A DNA stretch of 46,155 bases from an uncultured Methylococcaceae bacterium (GTDB lineage: Bacteria > Pseudomonadota > Gammaproteobacteria > Methylococcales > Methylomonadaceae). The DNA is taken from positions 1 to 46,155 of the forward strand of contig CAJAWH010000123.1 in assembly GCA_903945605.1 (NCBI GenBank). The letters are read 5' to 3'. The notes under the pieces are model-generated. The model searched no databases and had not been told where the DNA came from. It saw only the letters and a list, made by a program, of their open reading frames with translations. The stretch's first letter is position 1, and every line of letters begins with the position of its first letter. Shown here piece by piece: positions 34,208-43,690 of the stretch. Made by a program: the position numbers and the translations under genes.

Positions 34208-35014
34208 ATGCTCAAACACACCCGGCAATTGCTCGACATCATGGCACAATTGCGCCATCCACAAAGCGGTTGCCCTTGGGACATCAAGCAAGATTTCCAT
34301 ACCCTGATGCCCTATCTGATAGAGGAAAGCTACGAAGTGGTCGATGCCATTGAACGCAATGACTTTGACGATTTGCGGGCGGAATTGGGTGATGTGCTGT
34401 TGCAAGTGGTGTTTCATAGCCAGATGGCTGATGAAAAGGGCTTGTTCAATTTTGAACAGGTTGCTGAAAGCATCAGTGAGAAATTGGTGCGTCGCCATCC
34501 TCATGTTTTTGCTGATGCAGTGTTTAATAGCGACGAAGAACGCCACCAAGCCTGGGAGCAGTCCAAGGCGGCTGAACGTCAGGCTAAAAGTGACACGTCT
34601 GAAAATATCAGTGTCTTGGCGGGCATTGCCAAAAGTTTGCCCGCCTTGATTGCTTGTGAAAAAACCATGGCAAGGGCGGCTTTGCATGGCTTTGACTGGA
34701 AAACCATCGGGCCGGTGTTTGACAAGGTGCAGGAAGAGCTTGACGAAGTCAAGGACGCTTGGCAAGCAGGCGATCAAGCGCATATTCAGGAGGAGTTGGG
34801 CGATTTGTTGCTGGTCACCGTCAATTTGGCACGGCATTTAAACGTAAATCCAGAATTGGCCTTAAAAGAAGCCACCCAAAAATTTTCCAGACGCTTCAAT
34901 TATATAGAGCAACAAGTGGCAGCGGCTGGAAAAGTGCTGACCGATTGCGAATTGGCTGAACTGGATGCTCTCTGGAACGAGGCCAAAATACAGTTAAAGC
35001 AGGCGCAAGCTTAG
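34208..35014 (+). CDS. mazG: Nucleoside triphosphate pyrophosphohydrolase MazG
   Basis: The 268-aa protein hydrolyses (d)NTPs to monophosphates and clears aberrant nucleotides; it also affects ppGpp signalling in E. coli. It has tandem MazG helical domains with metal motifs: LIEESYEVVDAI ... AELGDVLLQVVFH in the first, and EELDEVKDAW ... EELGDLLLVTVNL in the second. The GCPWDIKQDF segment near residue 20 is conserved. I choose the ATG at 34208, giving the usual N terminus. Convergent with waaA, with only 9 bp between stop codons. Confidence 0.93.
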   Translation: MLKHTRQLLDIMAQLRHPQSGCPWDIKQDFHTLMPYLIEESYEVVDAIERNDFDDLRAELGDVLLQVVFHSQMADEKGLFNFEQVAESISEKLVRRHPHVFADAVFNSDEERHQAWEQSKAAERQAKSDTSENISVLAGIAKSLPALIACEKTMARAALHGFDWKTIGPVFDKVQEELDEVKDAWQAGDQAHIQEELGDLLLVTVNLARHLNVNPELALKEATQKFSRRFNYIEQQVAAAGKVLTDCELAELDALWNEAKIQLKQAQA

Positions 35015-35023
35015 CATTGCTTG

Positions 35024-36298
35024 TTACGGTAACGGTAACCCTTGTTCCAGCAGTTGGCTAATCCGCTCAAGTGCGCCACGGTTGCCCTGCAAAAACTGTT
35101 TGCCTTGTTCGACCATTAGCCTGCGTTGCAGCGGGGCGGCATACAGTCCGGCAATGGCTGCTGTCAGTTCCACAGGCTCTTGGCACTGGATAGCCGCTTC
35201 CGCCTGTAAAATGCCCTTGGCAATGTCTTTAAAATTGTCCATAAATGGGCCGAACAACACCGGCACACCAACAGCGGTCGGTTCTAAAATATTATGCCCC
35301 CCTTTAGGCACGAGGCTGCCACCGACAAAAGCCACATCACAGGCGGCATAAAGCATTTTCAGTTCGCCCATGGTGTCCGCCAAATACACATCAGTTGCCG
35401 CCCCGCAGGGGGTGCTGCTGGTGCGTAAAACGGTGTCTAGCCCCAATTGCCCGGCGATTTTATTGACCGCAGCAAAGCGTTCCGGATGGCGCGGCACCAG
35501 CACTATAAGCAGTTCTGGTATGGCGGAGGCCTTTAGGGACTGGTAAATTTTTAGCAAGACCAGCTCTTCATCGGCATGGGTGCTGGCGCATAACCAGACA
35601 AAACGACCGCTGAACAACTGGCACTTCAGTAGTTGCCCTTGTTCTATGACTGTTGTCGGAATGCTTACGTCAAACTTTATATTGCCAACGGTTTGCAGCC
35701 GTTCCACCGGTACGCCAATACTGGCATAACGTTTGGCATCTTCATCCGATTGTGCGGCAATACCGCTAATTGGCAGCAATGCCGGTTTGATCAAAGCCGA
35801 TAGTTTTTGATAGCCACGGGCAGATTTTTCCGACAAGCGGGCATTAATGATGTACAGGGGTACGCAGTGGCGGGCGCAGGCATGGAACAGATTAGGCCAA
35901 ATTTCAGTTTCGACAATCACCGCCAATTGCGGATTAAAGTGCCTGATAAAGCGTTGTACCGCATCTGGTGTGTCGTATGGCAGGTACACATGCATCACGC
36001 TGTTGCCCAGCACCGCTTTAATGCGTGCCGATCCCGTCGGTGTGGTGCAGGTGACGAGCAACGACAGGCTGGGATGACGGGCCTGCAGTTGCTGCACAAG
36101 GGGGAACAACGCCTCGGCTTCGCCGACTGAAACGGCATGGAACCAAATATGCGTGGTTGTGGTGCTGTTCGGGGGATAGCACGCCAAGCGTTCTTGCCAG
36201 CGTTGCCGGTAAGCGGGGGACTTGATGCCACGCCATTGCAAGCGTAGCAGCATGAGTGGCAGCAGCAAATACAACAGGGCGGAATAGAACCAAGCCAT
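35024..36298 (-). CDS. waaA: 3-deoxy-D-manno-octulosonic acid (Kdo) transferase
   Basis: The 424-aa inner-membrane-associated GT30 enzyme adds Kdo to the lipid A precursor. It has an N-terminal hydrophobic anchor (residues 1-20), the catalytic Glu region WFHAVSVGEAEAL at about 50-62, and a second domain with VFVGGSL-type motif (VAFVGGSLVPKGGHNILEP, about 325-343). Length and motifs fit WaaA/KdtA. Whether it is mono- or bifunctional cannot be read from the sequence. It lies downstream of the rpsF-rplI block, separated by a strong hairpin. Confidence 0.94.
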   Translation of the reverse strand: MAWFYSALLYLLLPLMLLRLQWRGIKSPAYRQRWQERLACYPPNSTTTTHIWFHAVSVGEAEALFPLVQQLQARHPSLSLLVTCTTPTGSARIKAVLGNSVMHVYLPYDTPDAVQRFIRHFNPQLAVIVETEIWPNLFHACARHCVPLYIINARLSEKSARGYQKLSALIKPALLPISGIAAQSDEDAKRYASIGVPVERLQTVGNIKFDVSIPTTVIEQGQLLKCQLFSGRFVWLCASTHADEELVLLKIYQSLKASAIPELLIVLVPRHPERFAAVNKIAGQLGLDTVLRTSSTPCGAATDVYLADTMGELKMLYAACDVAFVGGSLVPKGGHNILEPTAVGVPVLFGPFMDNFKDIAKGILQAEAAIQCQEPVELTAAIAGLYAAPLQRRLMVEQGKQFLQGNRGALERISQLLEQGLPLP

Positions 36299-36346
36299 TA
36301 AACTAAACAGGGGGATGATGGTTCAAGCCCATTTTTGCATCAGTAG

Positions 36347-36384
36347 CCAGCCACTGTGATGGTTATTGCCAACACAGTGGCTGG
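36347..36384. terminator. 12-bp perfect hairpin after rplI
   Basis: CCAGCCACTGTG (36347-36358) pairs perfectly with CACAGTGGCTGG (36373-36384) around a 14-nt loop. On the minus strand it lies just after rplI. No good U-tract follows, so it may act as a Rho-assisted terminator or an mRNA-stabilising end. Confidence 0.6.
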
Positions 36385-36399
36385 ACCTGGTGATATGCC

Positions 36400-36849
36400 T
36401 TACGCTTCCGCTACAATTTTGATGCTTAGGGTAGCCACTACATCAGTATGTAAGGAAATATCAATGTCAAAATCACCCAAATGGCGAATGGCACCGTGTG
36501 GCAAGCGTATTTCGTGTTTCTCAACTGGCACGCCAGCAGCGGTGATGGCATCGGCAATGTTGTGTGTGCCAATTGAACCAAACAGACGGCCTTCGTCACC
36601 GGCTTTATGGGCAATGGCAACGGTCAGTTTGCCCAATGCTTCGGCGCGGGCTTTGGCGGCATCTAAACGCTCCAGCGCGGCTTTTTCAAGTTCAGCGCGG
36701 CGCACTTCAAATTCAGCCACTTTAGCGGCGGTTGCAGGCACAGCTTTGCCTTTGGGGATCAAAAAATTTCTACCGTAACCGGCTTTAATGTTGACTTTGT
36801 CACCTAGGCAGCCTAGATTTGCAATTTTTTCGAGAAGAATGACTTCCAT
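36400..36849 (-). CDS. rplI: 50S ribosomal protein L9
   Basis: The 149-aa protein begins [20 protein letters not shown] and has [13 protein letters not shown], the conserved N-domain motifs of L9, followed by the long connecting helix and the C-terminal rRNA-binding domain ([16 protein letters not shown]). AGAGG precedes the start. It ends the rpsF-rpsR-DUF2232-rplI series. Confidence 0.96.
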   Translation of the reverse strand: MEVILLEKIANLGCLGDKVNIKAGYGRNFLIPKGKAVPATAAKVAEFEVRRAELEKAALERLDAAKARAEALGKLTVAIAHKAGDEGRLFGSIGTHNIADAITAAGVPVEKHEIRLPHGAIRHLGDFDIDISLHTDVVATLSIKIVAEA

Positions 36850-36901
36850 TTTTAATACCTCTAAAATTCGGATTCAATCCGATGCGTGTCGCCAGTCGGC
36901 G

Positions 36902-37813
36902 TTAAATTGTGGGTTTTTTTGTTCGTAAGTTCAGCCATGCATCCGCCAGTCCAATCAAGGCCACCGGCACTACCGTGTAAGGCACCAAAAACAGGGTCAG
37001 GTAAAACATGGGTATGGTCAAGGCAGACAGTTTACGCTCGGCAAACCACCCTTGCACGACAGCCGAGCCAATAAAAATGTACAGTACCAATAACAAAATG
37101 GAGCCGTTGCGTAAAATCTCGGACACGATGCCCGACGAACTGAACCAAGCAACAGCCGTCACTGCCAGCGTGCCAACAGCCAAACGTGGCTGGGTGCTTA
37201 AGGATAAAAATTCTTGCCCGAAGCCACCAGGGTTATATAGGCTGGCTTGCCACCAGCGGCCTAAAAACAAACCAAGCAGCAAGCTGAAAACAGACCCGGC
37301 AGCCACCATGCCCGTCATGTAATGGGAGAATAAGCCAATATTGTTCTGGGCCAGCAATAATTGATCCGCCTGCAAAGGTGCGTTGGCTGCTGCCACATTC
37401 AGAAATTGCGTCATGATGGCCACCCATATGTTGGGGAGGTCGCTGACAAACAAGTAAGCGCCGACCACCCCAACTAAGCCGATCATCACGGCTATTTCCA
37501 CCGCTAATGACAAATGCCTGCCTTCCCTCAGCACAATGGAAATAAGCCAGATAGGCAACCACAGCATGGCAACATACAGCAAGGCGAACTGGAAGCTGCC
37601 CAGCAGGAAAAAACCTAGGACTGCCGATGCCAGTGCCGACCAAGCCAACACATACAAACCCTCCACAGCCCCACGGCGGAGTGTCACTAAAGCCACCGTG
37701 GCGGAACTTACAATGCTTATCGGCGAGATGATTAACGACAATAGGACGAGTGAAGAGGCCACAAGCATCGCCTCCATCCTGCCTTTCATGATATAGGCCG
37801 CTAAAAAGTTCAT
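36902..37813 (-). CDS. DUF2232 polytopic membrane protein
   Basis: This 303-aa protein is largely hydrophobic with about eight membrane segments. Its position between rpsR and rplI is characteristic of the YybS/DUF2232 family in many proteobacteria. No catalytic motif is visible and function is unknown. AGAGG precedes the ATG at 37813, which is 18 bp after the rpsR stop, so it is surely co-transcribed with the ribosomal genes. Confidence 0.85.
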   Translation of the reverse strand: MNFLAAYIMKGRMEAMLVASSLVLLSLIISPISIVSSATVALVTLRRGAVEGLYVLAWSALASAVLGFFLLGSFQFALLYVAMLWLPIWLISIVLREGRHLSLAVEIAVMIGLVGVVGAYLFVSDLPNIWVAIMTQFLNVAAANAPLQADQLLLAQNNIGLFSHYMTGMVAAGSVFSLLLGLFLGRWWQASLYNPGGFGQEFLSLSTQPRLAVGTLAVTAVAWFSSSGIVSEILRNGSILLLVLYIFIGSAVVQGWFAERKLSALTIPMFYLTLFLVPYTVVPVALIGLADAWLNLRTKKPTI

Positions 37814-37831
37814 ACCCGCCTCTTGTGGTGC

Positions 37832-38059
37832 TTATTTGTGTGAGTCGCAGAACGGCAGCAGCGCGATAAACCGGGCACGCTTGATGGCTACACACAGCGC
37901 ACGTTGGTTCTTTGCACTGGTGCCAGTGATGCGGCTAGGCACAATTTTACCGGTTTCGGTAATGTAGTCGTTCAGCAAATCAAGGTCTTTGTAATCAATT
38001 TGGCTGGCGGACTCACTGCCAACAAGGCTTATTTTTTTGCGTTTTATGTTACGGGCCAT
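37832..38059 (-). CDS. rpsR: 30S ribosomal protein S18
   Basis: The 75-aa protein has the S18 core [27 protein letters not shown] and [21 protein letters not shown] (quoted in parts below 20: [29 protein letters not shown]). It binds the 30S platform with S6, encoded 28 bp upstream. No priB lies between rpsF and rpsR, unlike in E. coli. Confidence 0.96.
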   Translation of the reverse strand: MARNIKRKKISLVGSESASQIDYKDLDLLNDYITETGKIVPSRITGTSAKNQRALCVAIKRARFIALLPFCDSHK

Positions 38060-38087
38060 AATGTTTTAAAATCCTATAGGTCGAAGG

Positions 38088-38552
38088 TTATTCAGGAATA
38101 ATGTCGTTGGCTTCAAGCTCTTCGTCAAGGCCGTCCAAGTCGGTGGCGTCATCCGCATCTTCTGCGGTGGCGGCCAGCGCTTCTTTGGCGGCAGCGTCTT
38201 TGGCTCTGGACTCGGCAATCTTATTCTCTTCAGCGGTTGCGGTGGCAATGGCGGACACTTCGGTGACAGGGTGTTTTTGCAGCAAGGTCAGGCTGCGCAA
38301 AATGGCATCGTTAAAGCGGAAGCCGGTTTCCAGCTCTTCCAACGTGGCTTGGTCGCATTCAATGTTCATCAGCACATAATGTGCTTTGTTAAGTTTTTTG
38401 ATGGGGTAGGCCAAATGTCTTCTGCCCCAGTCTTCTAGGCGGTGGATTTTGCCATTGGCGCCTTCGATGCTGGATTTGTAACGTTCGATCATGCCCGGGA
38501 CTTGGGCGCTTTGGTCAGGATGGACTAAAAAGACGATTTCGTAATGCCGCAT
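38088..38552 (-). CDS. rpsF: 30S ribosomal protein S6 with extended acidic tail
   Basis: The S6 core begins [20 protein letters not shown] and includes [19 protein letters not shown] and [11 protein letters not shown]. From about residue 105 a 50-residue Ala/Asp/Glu-rich tail follows (ending [17 protein letters not shown]), giving 154 aa compared with about 131-135 in E. coli. In E. coli the C-terminal tail receives glutamates from RimK. I start at the ATG at 38552 with AAGGA upstream; the frame is open 12 codons further. Confidence 0.95.
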   Translation of the reverse strand: MRHYEIVFLVHPDQSAQVPGMIERYKSSIEGANGKIHRLEDWGRRHLAYPIKKLNKAHYVLMNIECDQATLEELETGFRFNDAILRSLTLLQKHPVTEVSAIATATAEENKIAESRAKDAAAKEALAATAEDADDATDLDGLDEELEANDIIPE

Positions 38553-38634
38553 TATTTTTCCTTTCGGGTTAAGCCTTCCCATTGGCAACGCGTGATTGCA
38601 GCAGGTAAAGCAAGGATTGTTTATAGAACCGCAT

Positions 38635-38663
38635 ATTATAATGATTTTATAGTGTCTTGAAAA
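38635..38663 (-). promoter_or_regulatory. Putative sigma-70 promoter of the rpsF operon
   Basis: On the minus strand, TTTTCA (38658-38663) and a perfect TATAAT (38635-38640) are separated by 17 bp. The -35 matches at four of six positions. It would drive rpsF-rpsR-DUF2232-rplI with a leader of about 75 nt. Confidence 0.65.
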
Positions 38664-38672
38664 GCACTATAA

Positions 38673-38687
38673 AGGCCGAAGCGGCCT
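38673..38687 (-). terminator. Hairpin after the MATE gene
   Basis: AGGCCG and CGGCCT form a 6-bp GC-rich stem with a 3-nt loop. On the minus strand it lies just after the MATE stop codon and is followed by TTTATAG, a short U-rich stretch. Confidence 0.55.
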
Positions 38688-38708
38688 CTAAAACCGGCTA
38701 GAAGCAAT

Positions 38709-40004
38709 TTATAGTTGCCAGCGCCCGGAACGGACAGCCCGCCATTTGCCCATTGCTTTAAGCAAGGTCGAGGCATTGACCACCCACCAGACCGCAGCGG
38801 CCCCGTAACCTAGGTGCACGGCAAACAGCCAGCCAAAAGGGACGCGCAGGGCATTCAGGGGGGCTGACCAATAAAAAATGGTGGCTGTCTTGCCTGCACC
38901 GCTCAACACGCCTTCCGCCAAGGTTTCATAGGCCATGAACAATTGTGAAAACGCCAATATTTGTGCGTAACACACGGCTTCGCGCAAAACTAACGGATCG
39001 TTGGTGAAGAATCCGCATAGCCAAGGTGCGGCAAAATAGAAAAGGCACGCCACCAGCACGCCGATGACGGTCAAAATTTTAAAGCCCAGATGGATTGCCG
39101 CTTGGGCTTGGCGGACATTGCCCGCCCCCAGGCTGCGTCCGACAATACTGGCGATGCCCATGGAAAACCCCCAGAACACTGGCCATGTGAAGCCTTCCAA
39201 CGCTGAAAAGCCAATGCCCAGTGCAGCATTGACGGAAGCGCCCAGCGGCGAAATCACCCAATGCAACAGCGCCGCATAGACTAATGCAAACATCAGCGTG
39301 CCCCAGCACATCGGCAGGCCAATTTTGGCAATTTGCCACGCCAAGCGGTCAAACGACAAATGCTTTAGGCGGAATGGCGTTTTCTTGCCCAGCACCACTA
39401 CCCCAGCCAGCAGTGCCACTGCTTGGCTTAGGCCGGTCGCCATAGCCGAGCCGCCAATACCGTAGCCCAGCTGATAAATGCACACTGGGTTCAGCACAAT
39501 GTTCAACAAGGTGGCAACAGCTTGCAGCAATAAGACGGTGCGTGTTTGTCCGTAGGCGATAAACACGGCATTGAGGGTTGGCATAATGGCTTGTGCCAGA
39601 CAAAACTGTGCATGCCAACGCAAATACTCAGCCGCTTGTGCGGCGACAGGGTCGGCAAGCCCAAGCAGTTTGGATAGGGCGGGCGAATAAAGGGCGCTGA
39701 GGGTCAGCACTGTGCCGCCTATCAGCAGCGTTGCCAGTAGGGCGTTGCCTATCAAGCGCTGTTGCAACCTGCTGTCTTCGGCGCCAATGGCCCGTGCCAA
39801 CAATGACAATGTGCCTGCTGAAACTATCGAATACACCGCATAGTAAGCAATCAGCACAAAGGCGCAAGAGGCAATGGCTGCCTGTGCTTCCACCCCTAAC
39901 CATTGTACTGCTTGTTGGTCAATGACCCGATAAGCGTTATCCAGCGTGGCGGACAGGGCAATGGGCAGGGTAAGGGCAATGAGCTGTTTTATGCTGAGGG
40001 TCAT
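38709..40004 (-). CDS. MATE family multidrug/Na+ antiporter
   Basis: The 431-aa product is a polytopic inner-membrane protein with about twelve helices in two related halves, for example SATLDNAYRVIDQQAVQWLG and the FEGFTWPVFWGFSMGIASIVGRSLGAG segment (shown only in part: FWGFSMGIASIVGRSLGAG). MATE proteins export drugs, dyes or flavins against Na+ or H+. The start at 40004 (MTLSIKQLIAL) gives the family N terminus; an in-frame ATG 63 bp upstream is less likely. It is divergent from fabA. Confidence 0.86.
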   Translation of the reverse strand: MTLSIKQLIALTLPIALSATLDNAYRVIDQQAVQWLGVEAQAAIASCAFVLIAYYAVYSIVSAGTLSLLARAIGAEDSRLQQRLIGNALLATLLIGGTVLTLSALYSPALSKLLGLADPVAAQAAEYLRWHAQFCLAQAIMPTLNAVFIAYGQTRTVLLLQAVATLLNIVLNPVCIYQLGYGIGGSAMATGLSQAVALLAGVVVLGKKTPFRLKHLSFDRLAWQIAKIGLPMCWGTLMFALVYAALLHWVISPLGASVNAALGIGFSALEGFTWPVFWGFSMGIASIVGRSLGAGNVRQAQAAIHLGFKILTVIGVLVACLFYFAAPWLCGFFTNDPLVLREAVCYAQILAFSQLFMAYETLAEGVLSGAGKTATIFYWSAPLNALRVPFGWLFAVHLGYGAAAVWWVVNASTLLKAMGKWRAVRSGRWQL

Positions 40005-40198
40005 GGTAAGCCAAGGGCATGGGGGAAATACGGATAACAAGGCTACACTAAACAGTGCGGCAAGCAATTAGTCAAACTGATAGGGCGCATTATTAAAAGA
40101 TGTGTTGCCCCCTAAAAATTTGAGCTGATTTTTTTCGGTGTCTGTTGGATAATAGGGAGTTAAATTATAAGAATAAGTTAAGGTGTTAAAAAACTACT

Positions 40199-40714
40199 AT
40201 GGAGAAACCGCATAGCTTCACACGTGAAGAACTGTTAATGTCCGGAAGGGGCGAATTGTACGGGCCTGAGAACGCACAACTGCCTTTGCCCAACATGCTC
40301 ATGATGGATCGTATCACCTTAATCACCGACCAAGGTGGTTTGTACGGTAAAGGTGAAATTGTGGCTGAACTGGATGTTCATCCGGACTTGTGGTTTTTTG
40401 CTTGCCATTTCCAAGGCGATCCTGTTATGCCCGGTTGCTTGGGTCTTGATGCCATGTGGCAATTGGTTGGCTTTTTCTTGTGCTGGATGGGCGGGCCGGG
40501 CAAAGGCCGCGCATTGGGCGTTGGCGAAGTTAAATTTACCGGACAAGTGTTGCCCACCGCCAAAAAAGTCATCTACCGGGTGCATCTTAAACGGCTGATC
40601 ATGCGTAAGCTGGTGATGGGCATAGCCGATGCCACCATGGAGGTTGACGGCAAAGTTATTTATGAAGCGACCGATTTACGGGTTGGCTTGTTCACGTCTA
40701 CGCAAAATTTTTAG
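40199..40714 (+). CDS. fabA: 3-hydroxydecanoyl-ACP dehydratase/isomerase
   Basis: This 171-aa hotdog-fold enzyme dehydrates 3-hydroxydecanoyl-ACP and isomerises the trans-2 to the cis-3 double bond, the branch point to unsaturated fatty acids. The catalytic residues H70 ([14 protein letters not shown]) and D84 (LGLDAMWQL) occupy the same numbers as in E. coli. It is followed after 8 bp by fabB, so the pair is an operon. The upstream 131 bp is AT-rich and should hold the promoter, but no single hexamer pair is convincing. Confidence 0.97.
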   Translation: MEKPHSFTREELLMSGRGELYGPENAQLPLPNMLMMDRITLITDQGGLYGKGEIVAELDVHPDLWFFACHFQGDPVMPGCLGLDAMWQLVGFFLCWMGGPGKGRALGVGEVKFTGQVLPTAKKVIYRVHLKRLIMRKLVMGIADATMEVDGKVIYEATDLRVGLFTSTQNF

Positions 40715-40722
40715 GGTGGGGT

Positions 40723-41943
40723 ATGAAAAGGGTCGTGGTCACTGGGCTGGGCATTGTTTCCAGCATAGGCAATAACCGTGCGGAAGTGCTCGACTCCTTA
40801 CGGGCGGGCCGTTCTGGCATAGTGTTTGCTGATATTTATCAGGAAATGGGCTTCCGTAGTCATGTGCATGGTGCAATCAGCATTGATTTGGATGCGTTTA
40901 TCGACCGTAAAATCAAGCGGTTTATGGGCGATGGCGCGGCCTTCAATTACATTGCCATGCAACAGGCCATTGCCGACGCTGGTTTGGAAGACTCCGAAGT
41001 GTCCCATGTCAGGACGGGGTTAGTGATGGGTTCGGGCGGGCCATCAACTTCCAATCTGGTGGAAGCCGCCGACATCATGCGCAGCAAAGGCATCAAGCAG
41101 GTAGGCCCATACCGTGTGCCCCGTACCATGTCCAGCACCAACACCGCTTGCTTGGCCACGCCGTATAAGATCAAAGGGGTCAATTACTCCATCAGTTCCG
41201 CTTGTGCCACCAGTGCCCACTGTATAGGCCATGCCATGGAACTGATCCAAATGGGCAAGCAAGATATTGTCTTCGCAGGCGGGGGCGAGGAACTGCATTG
41301 GACAATGTCGGTATTGTTCGACGCAATGGGGGCGTTGTCCTCGAAATACAATGACACGCCCAGCAGCGCATCCCGGCCTTATGATGAAACCAGGGACGGT
41401 TTTGTCATCTCAGGCGGCGGCGGCGTATTGGTGATAGAGGAACTGGAACACGCCCAAGCCCGTGGCGCGAAAATTTATGCCGAACTGGTCGGTTATGGCG
41501 CCACATCTGACGGTTACGATATGGTGCAGCCTTCTGGCGAAGGCGCGGTGCGCTGTATGCAGCAGGCCATGGCGACGGTTGACGGCAAAATTGACTACAT
41601 CAATGCCCATGGCACCAGCACCCCCGTAGGTGACACCAAAGAATTGGAAGCGTTGCGCCAAGTGTTTGCCGACACGGAGCTGCCCAAAATCAGCTCCACC
41701 AAATCACTGACCGGTCATGCCTTGGGTGCCGCCGGTGTCAACGAGGCGATTTATTCCTTGCTGATGATGGAGCAAAACTTCCTGAGCGCCTCCGCCAACA
41801 TCAACCAGCTTGATCCTGCCGCCGAGGGGATGCCGATTGTCCGCGAACTGCAAGAAAACGTGACACTCAATACCATTATGTCCAACAGTTTTGGCTTTGG
41901 CGGCACCAATGCCACCCTGATTTTCCAGCGCTATCAGGATTGA
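40723..41943 (+). CDS. fabB: Beta-ketoacyl-ACP synthase I
   Basis: The 406-aa condensing enzyme elongates the cis-unsaturated product of FabA. The Cys-His-His triad is visible: C161 in [14 protein letters not shown], His in [11 protein letters not shown] and His in [11 protein letters not shown]. The length equals that of E. coli FabB and the FabA partner is adjacent, which supports FabB over FabF. A GGGTGGGG stretch precedes the ATG. Confidence 0.96.
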   Translation: MKRVVVTGLGIVSSIGNNRAEVLDSLRAGRSGIVFADIYQEMGFRSHVHGAISIDLDAFIDRKIKRFMGDGAAFNYIAMQQAIADAGLEDSEVSHVRTGLVMGSGGPSTSNLVEAADIMRSKGIKQVGPYRVPRTMSSTNTACLATPYKIKGVNYSISSACATSAHCIGHAMELIQMGKQDIVFAGGGEELHWTMSVLFDAMGALSSKYNDTPSSASRPYDETRDGFVISGGGGVLVIEELEHAQARGAKIYAELVGYGATSDGYDMVQPSGEGAVRCMQQAMATVDGKIDYINAHGTSTPVGDTKELEALRQVFADTELPKISSTKSLTGHALGAAGVNEAIYSLLMMEQNFLSASANINQLDPAAEGMPIVRELQENVTLNTIMSNSFGFGGTNATLIFQRYQD

Positions 41944-41952
41944 TGCTTTTAC

Positions 41953-41985
41953 GGGCAGCGGCCTAAGCCGCTGCCCGCCCTTTAA
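41953..41985 (+). terminator. Terminator after fabAB
   Basis: GGGCAGCGGC (41953-41962) pairs perfectly with GCCGCTGCCC (41967-41976) around a CTAA loop. A short T-rich stretch (CCCTTTAAA) follows, so the U-tract is weak but the stem is very stable. Confidence 0.65.
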
Positions 41986-42012
41986 ACCGTTCACTTTAGC
42001 CATTTTCTGACC

Positions 42013-42882
42013 ATGTCAGACCCAAACCAAAAATCCCGCACCCAATTTAACAAGCTGCAAAAGCGCTTGCGCCATTATGTCGGCGACGCCATTGCCGATT
42101 ACAATATGATCGAAGAAGGCGACAAGGTCATGGTGTGCTTGTCCGGCGGCAAGGACTCTTACACGCTGTTGGATATTTTGTGGAATCTGCAAAAGACCGC
42201 CCCCGTTAATTTTGAGCTGGTGGCGGTCAATCTCGACCAAAAACAACCGGGATTCCCCGAACAGGTTTTGCCGGATTACCTGTCTGCTATGGGTGTGCCG
42301 TACCATATTATCGAAAAAGACACTTATAGCGTGGTCAAACGGGTCATTCCAGAAGGCCAAACCACTTGCAGCCTGTGTTCACGGTTGCGGCGCGGCACCT
42401 TATACGGCTATGCCGAAGCCAATGGCATCACCAAAATTGCTTTGGGTCATCACCGTGATGATATCCTTGAAACTTTTTTCCTTAATATCTTCTATGGCGG
42501 CAAGCTTAAAGCAATGCCACCCAAGTTGTTAAGTGATGATAAGCGCAATATTGTCATCAGGCCACTGGCCTATTGCCGCGAAAAAGACATCGAACGCTTT
42601 GCCGTGTTTAAAAATTTTCCTATCATCCCTTGCAATTTGTGCGGCTCGCAAGAAAACTTGCAGCGCAAGGCTATGAAGCTGATGCTGAAAACATGGGACA
42701 AACAGTTTCCCGGGCGGCTGGAGACCATTTTCACCAGTCTTCAAAACGTAGCCCCGTCCCAATTGGCGGACAGGCAGTTGTTCGATTTTATTGGCTTGCA
42801 GCAAAGCTTGTTGACCGGGCAGCCAGCCTTGCTTAAGGGTGGCTTGGACGAGGATGAAGGTTTGGCGGTGCTCGGGCAGTAA
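42013..42882 (+). CDS. ttcA: tRNA 2-thiocytidine biosynthesis protein TtcA
   Basis: The 289-aa PP-loop ATPase thiolates C32 of some tRNAs through a [4Fe-4S] cluster. The PP-loop is [13 protein letters not shown] at about residues 38-50. The cluster cysteines lie in [11 protein letters not shown] (CxxC) and in the [12 protein letters not shown] segment. [14 protein letters not shown] is a further family motif. The C terminus extends a little past the core. It converges on a GIY-YIG gene with 11 bp between stops. Confidence 0.95.
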   Translation: MSDPNQKSRTQFNKLQKRLRHYVGDAIADYNMIEEGDKVMVCLSGGKDSYTLLDILWNLQKTAPVNFELVAVNLDQKQPGFPEQVLPDYLSAMGVPYHIIEKDTYSVVKRVIPEGQTTCSLCSRLRRGTLYGYAEANGITKIALGHHRDDILETFFLNIFYGGKLKAMPPKLLSDDKRNIVIRPLAYCREKDIERFAVFKNFPIIPCNLCGSQENLQRKAMKLMLKTWDKQFPGRLETIFTSLQNVAPSQLADRQLFDFIGLQQSLLTGQPALLKGGLDEDEGLAVLGQ

Positions 42883-42893
42883 CGTCCGTCCGC

Positions 42894-43169
42894 TTAGGGC
42901 AACACAAGCGCTTGAAGCGAATGGTCCGGCGAGCCTATCAACTGCCATTTTTGTTGGCGGGATAATTTCTTGATTGCCGCCTCGCGTTGTCCCGCTGAGC
43001 GGCGGTCATGGTTTTTTTCTAAATAAACCAGTTGCTCAGGCTGTCTGCCACGAAAATATTTGGCACCTTTCTGTCCGGCATGTTGCCGGTAGCGTCTGGA
43101 CAGGTCGGTGGTGATCCCTGTATAAAGTGAGCCGTCCGAACATAGAATCACATAAACATACCAATCCAT
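42894..43169 (-). CDS. GIY-YIG nuclease superfamily protein
   Basis: The 91-aa protein has the small stand-alone GIY-YIG fold (YhbQ/UPF0213 type): WYVYVILCSDGSLYTGITTD carries the two tyrosines, followed by the catalytic-type Arg in LSRRYRQHAG and the late Glu in REAAIKKLSRQQK. I start at the ATG at 43169; a TTG two codons upstream is possible but less likely. The cellular role of such small proteins is unsettled (DNA repair has been proposed). Confidence 0.9.
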   Translation of the reverse strand: MDWYVYVILCSDGSLYTGITTDLSRRYRQHAGQKGAKYFRGRQPEQLVYLEKNHDRRSAGQREAAIKKLSRQQKWQLIGSPDHSLQALVLP

Positions 43170-43186
43170 CAGCAAGGCTCATCATT

Positions 43187-43636
43187 ATGACAGGTAAAGT
43201 GACCGAAAAACCAATGCTCGGTTGGCGGGAATGGGTCAGCTTGCCAGCCCTGAACCTCGACCCTATCAAAGCTAAAATAGACACCGGCGCCCGCTCATCG
43301 GCATTACATGCGTTCAGCATAGAAAAGTACCACAAAGGCGGCGCGCTTTGGGTGATGTTTGCCCTGCATCCGCTGCAAACGCGCGAAGACATTGTCGTAG
43401 AATGCCACGCCGCCGTTAAAGACAGGCGCTTGGTGTCCGATTCGGGCGGTCATAAACAACGCCGTTATGTCATCGAAACCCCTCTGTTGATTGGGCAAAC
43501 CCTAATAACAGCAGAAATGACCTTGACTAACCGTGACAGTATGCGTTTCCGTATGTTGCTGGGCAGGACCGCTATGAACGGTCATTTTATCATAGACCCT
43601 GCCGCTTCGTATTTGCAAGGCAACCGTGCCGAATAA
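43187..43636 (+). CDS. Retropepsin-like 'ATP-dependent zinc protease' family protein
   Basis: This 149-aa protein begins LGWREWVSLPALNL and has the Asp-protease-like motif KIDTGARSSALHA at about residues 29-41, then RRYVIETPLLIG and RMLLGRTAMNG. These fit the Zn_protease (PF05618) family, often encoded beside rimK and thought to act on RimK-modified tails. No rimK is in the window. It starts at the ATG at 43187, divergent from the GIY-YIG gene with 17 bp between start codons. Confidence 0.87.
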   Translation: MTGKVTEKPMLGWREWVSLPALNLDPIKAKIDTGARSSALHAFSIEKYHKGGALWVMFALHPLQTREDIVVECHAAVKDRRLVSDSGGHKQRRYVIETPLLIGQTLITAEMTLTNRDSMRFRMLLGRTAMNGHFIIDPAASYLQGNRAE

Positions 43637-43655
43637 GCCCATCTTAAACCAATAG

Positions 43656-43690
43656 GCAATCCCCCGCCACTGGGGCGATTGCTTTAGTTT
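43656..43690 (+). terminator. Terminator after the zinc protease gene
   Basis: GCAATC plus CCCC (43656-43665) pairs with GGGG and GATTGC (43672-43682) with one bulged C, followed by TTTAGTTTT. The stem is stable and the U-rich tract fair. Confidence 0.75.
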
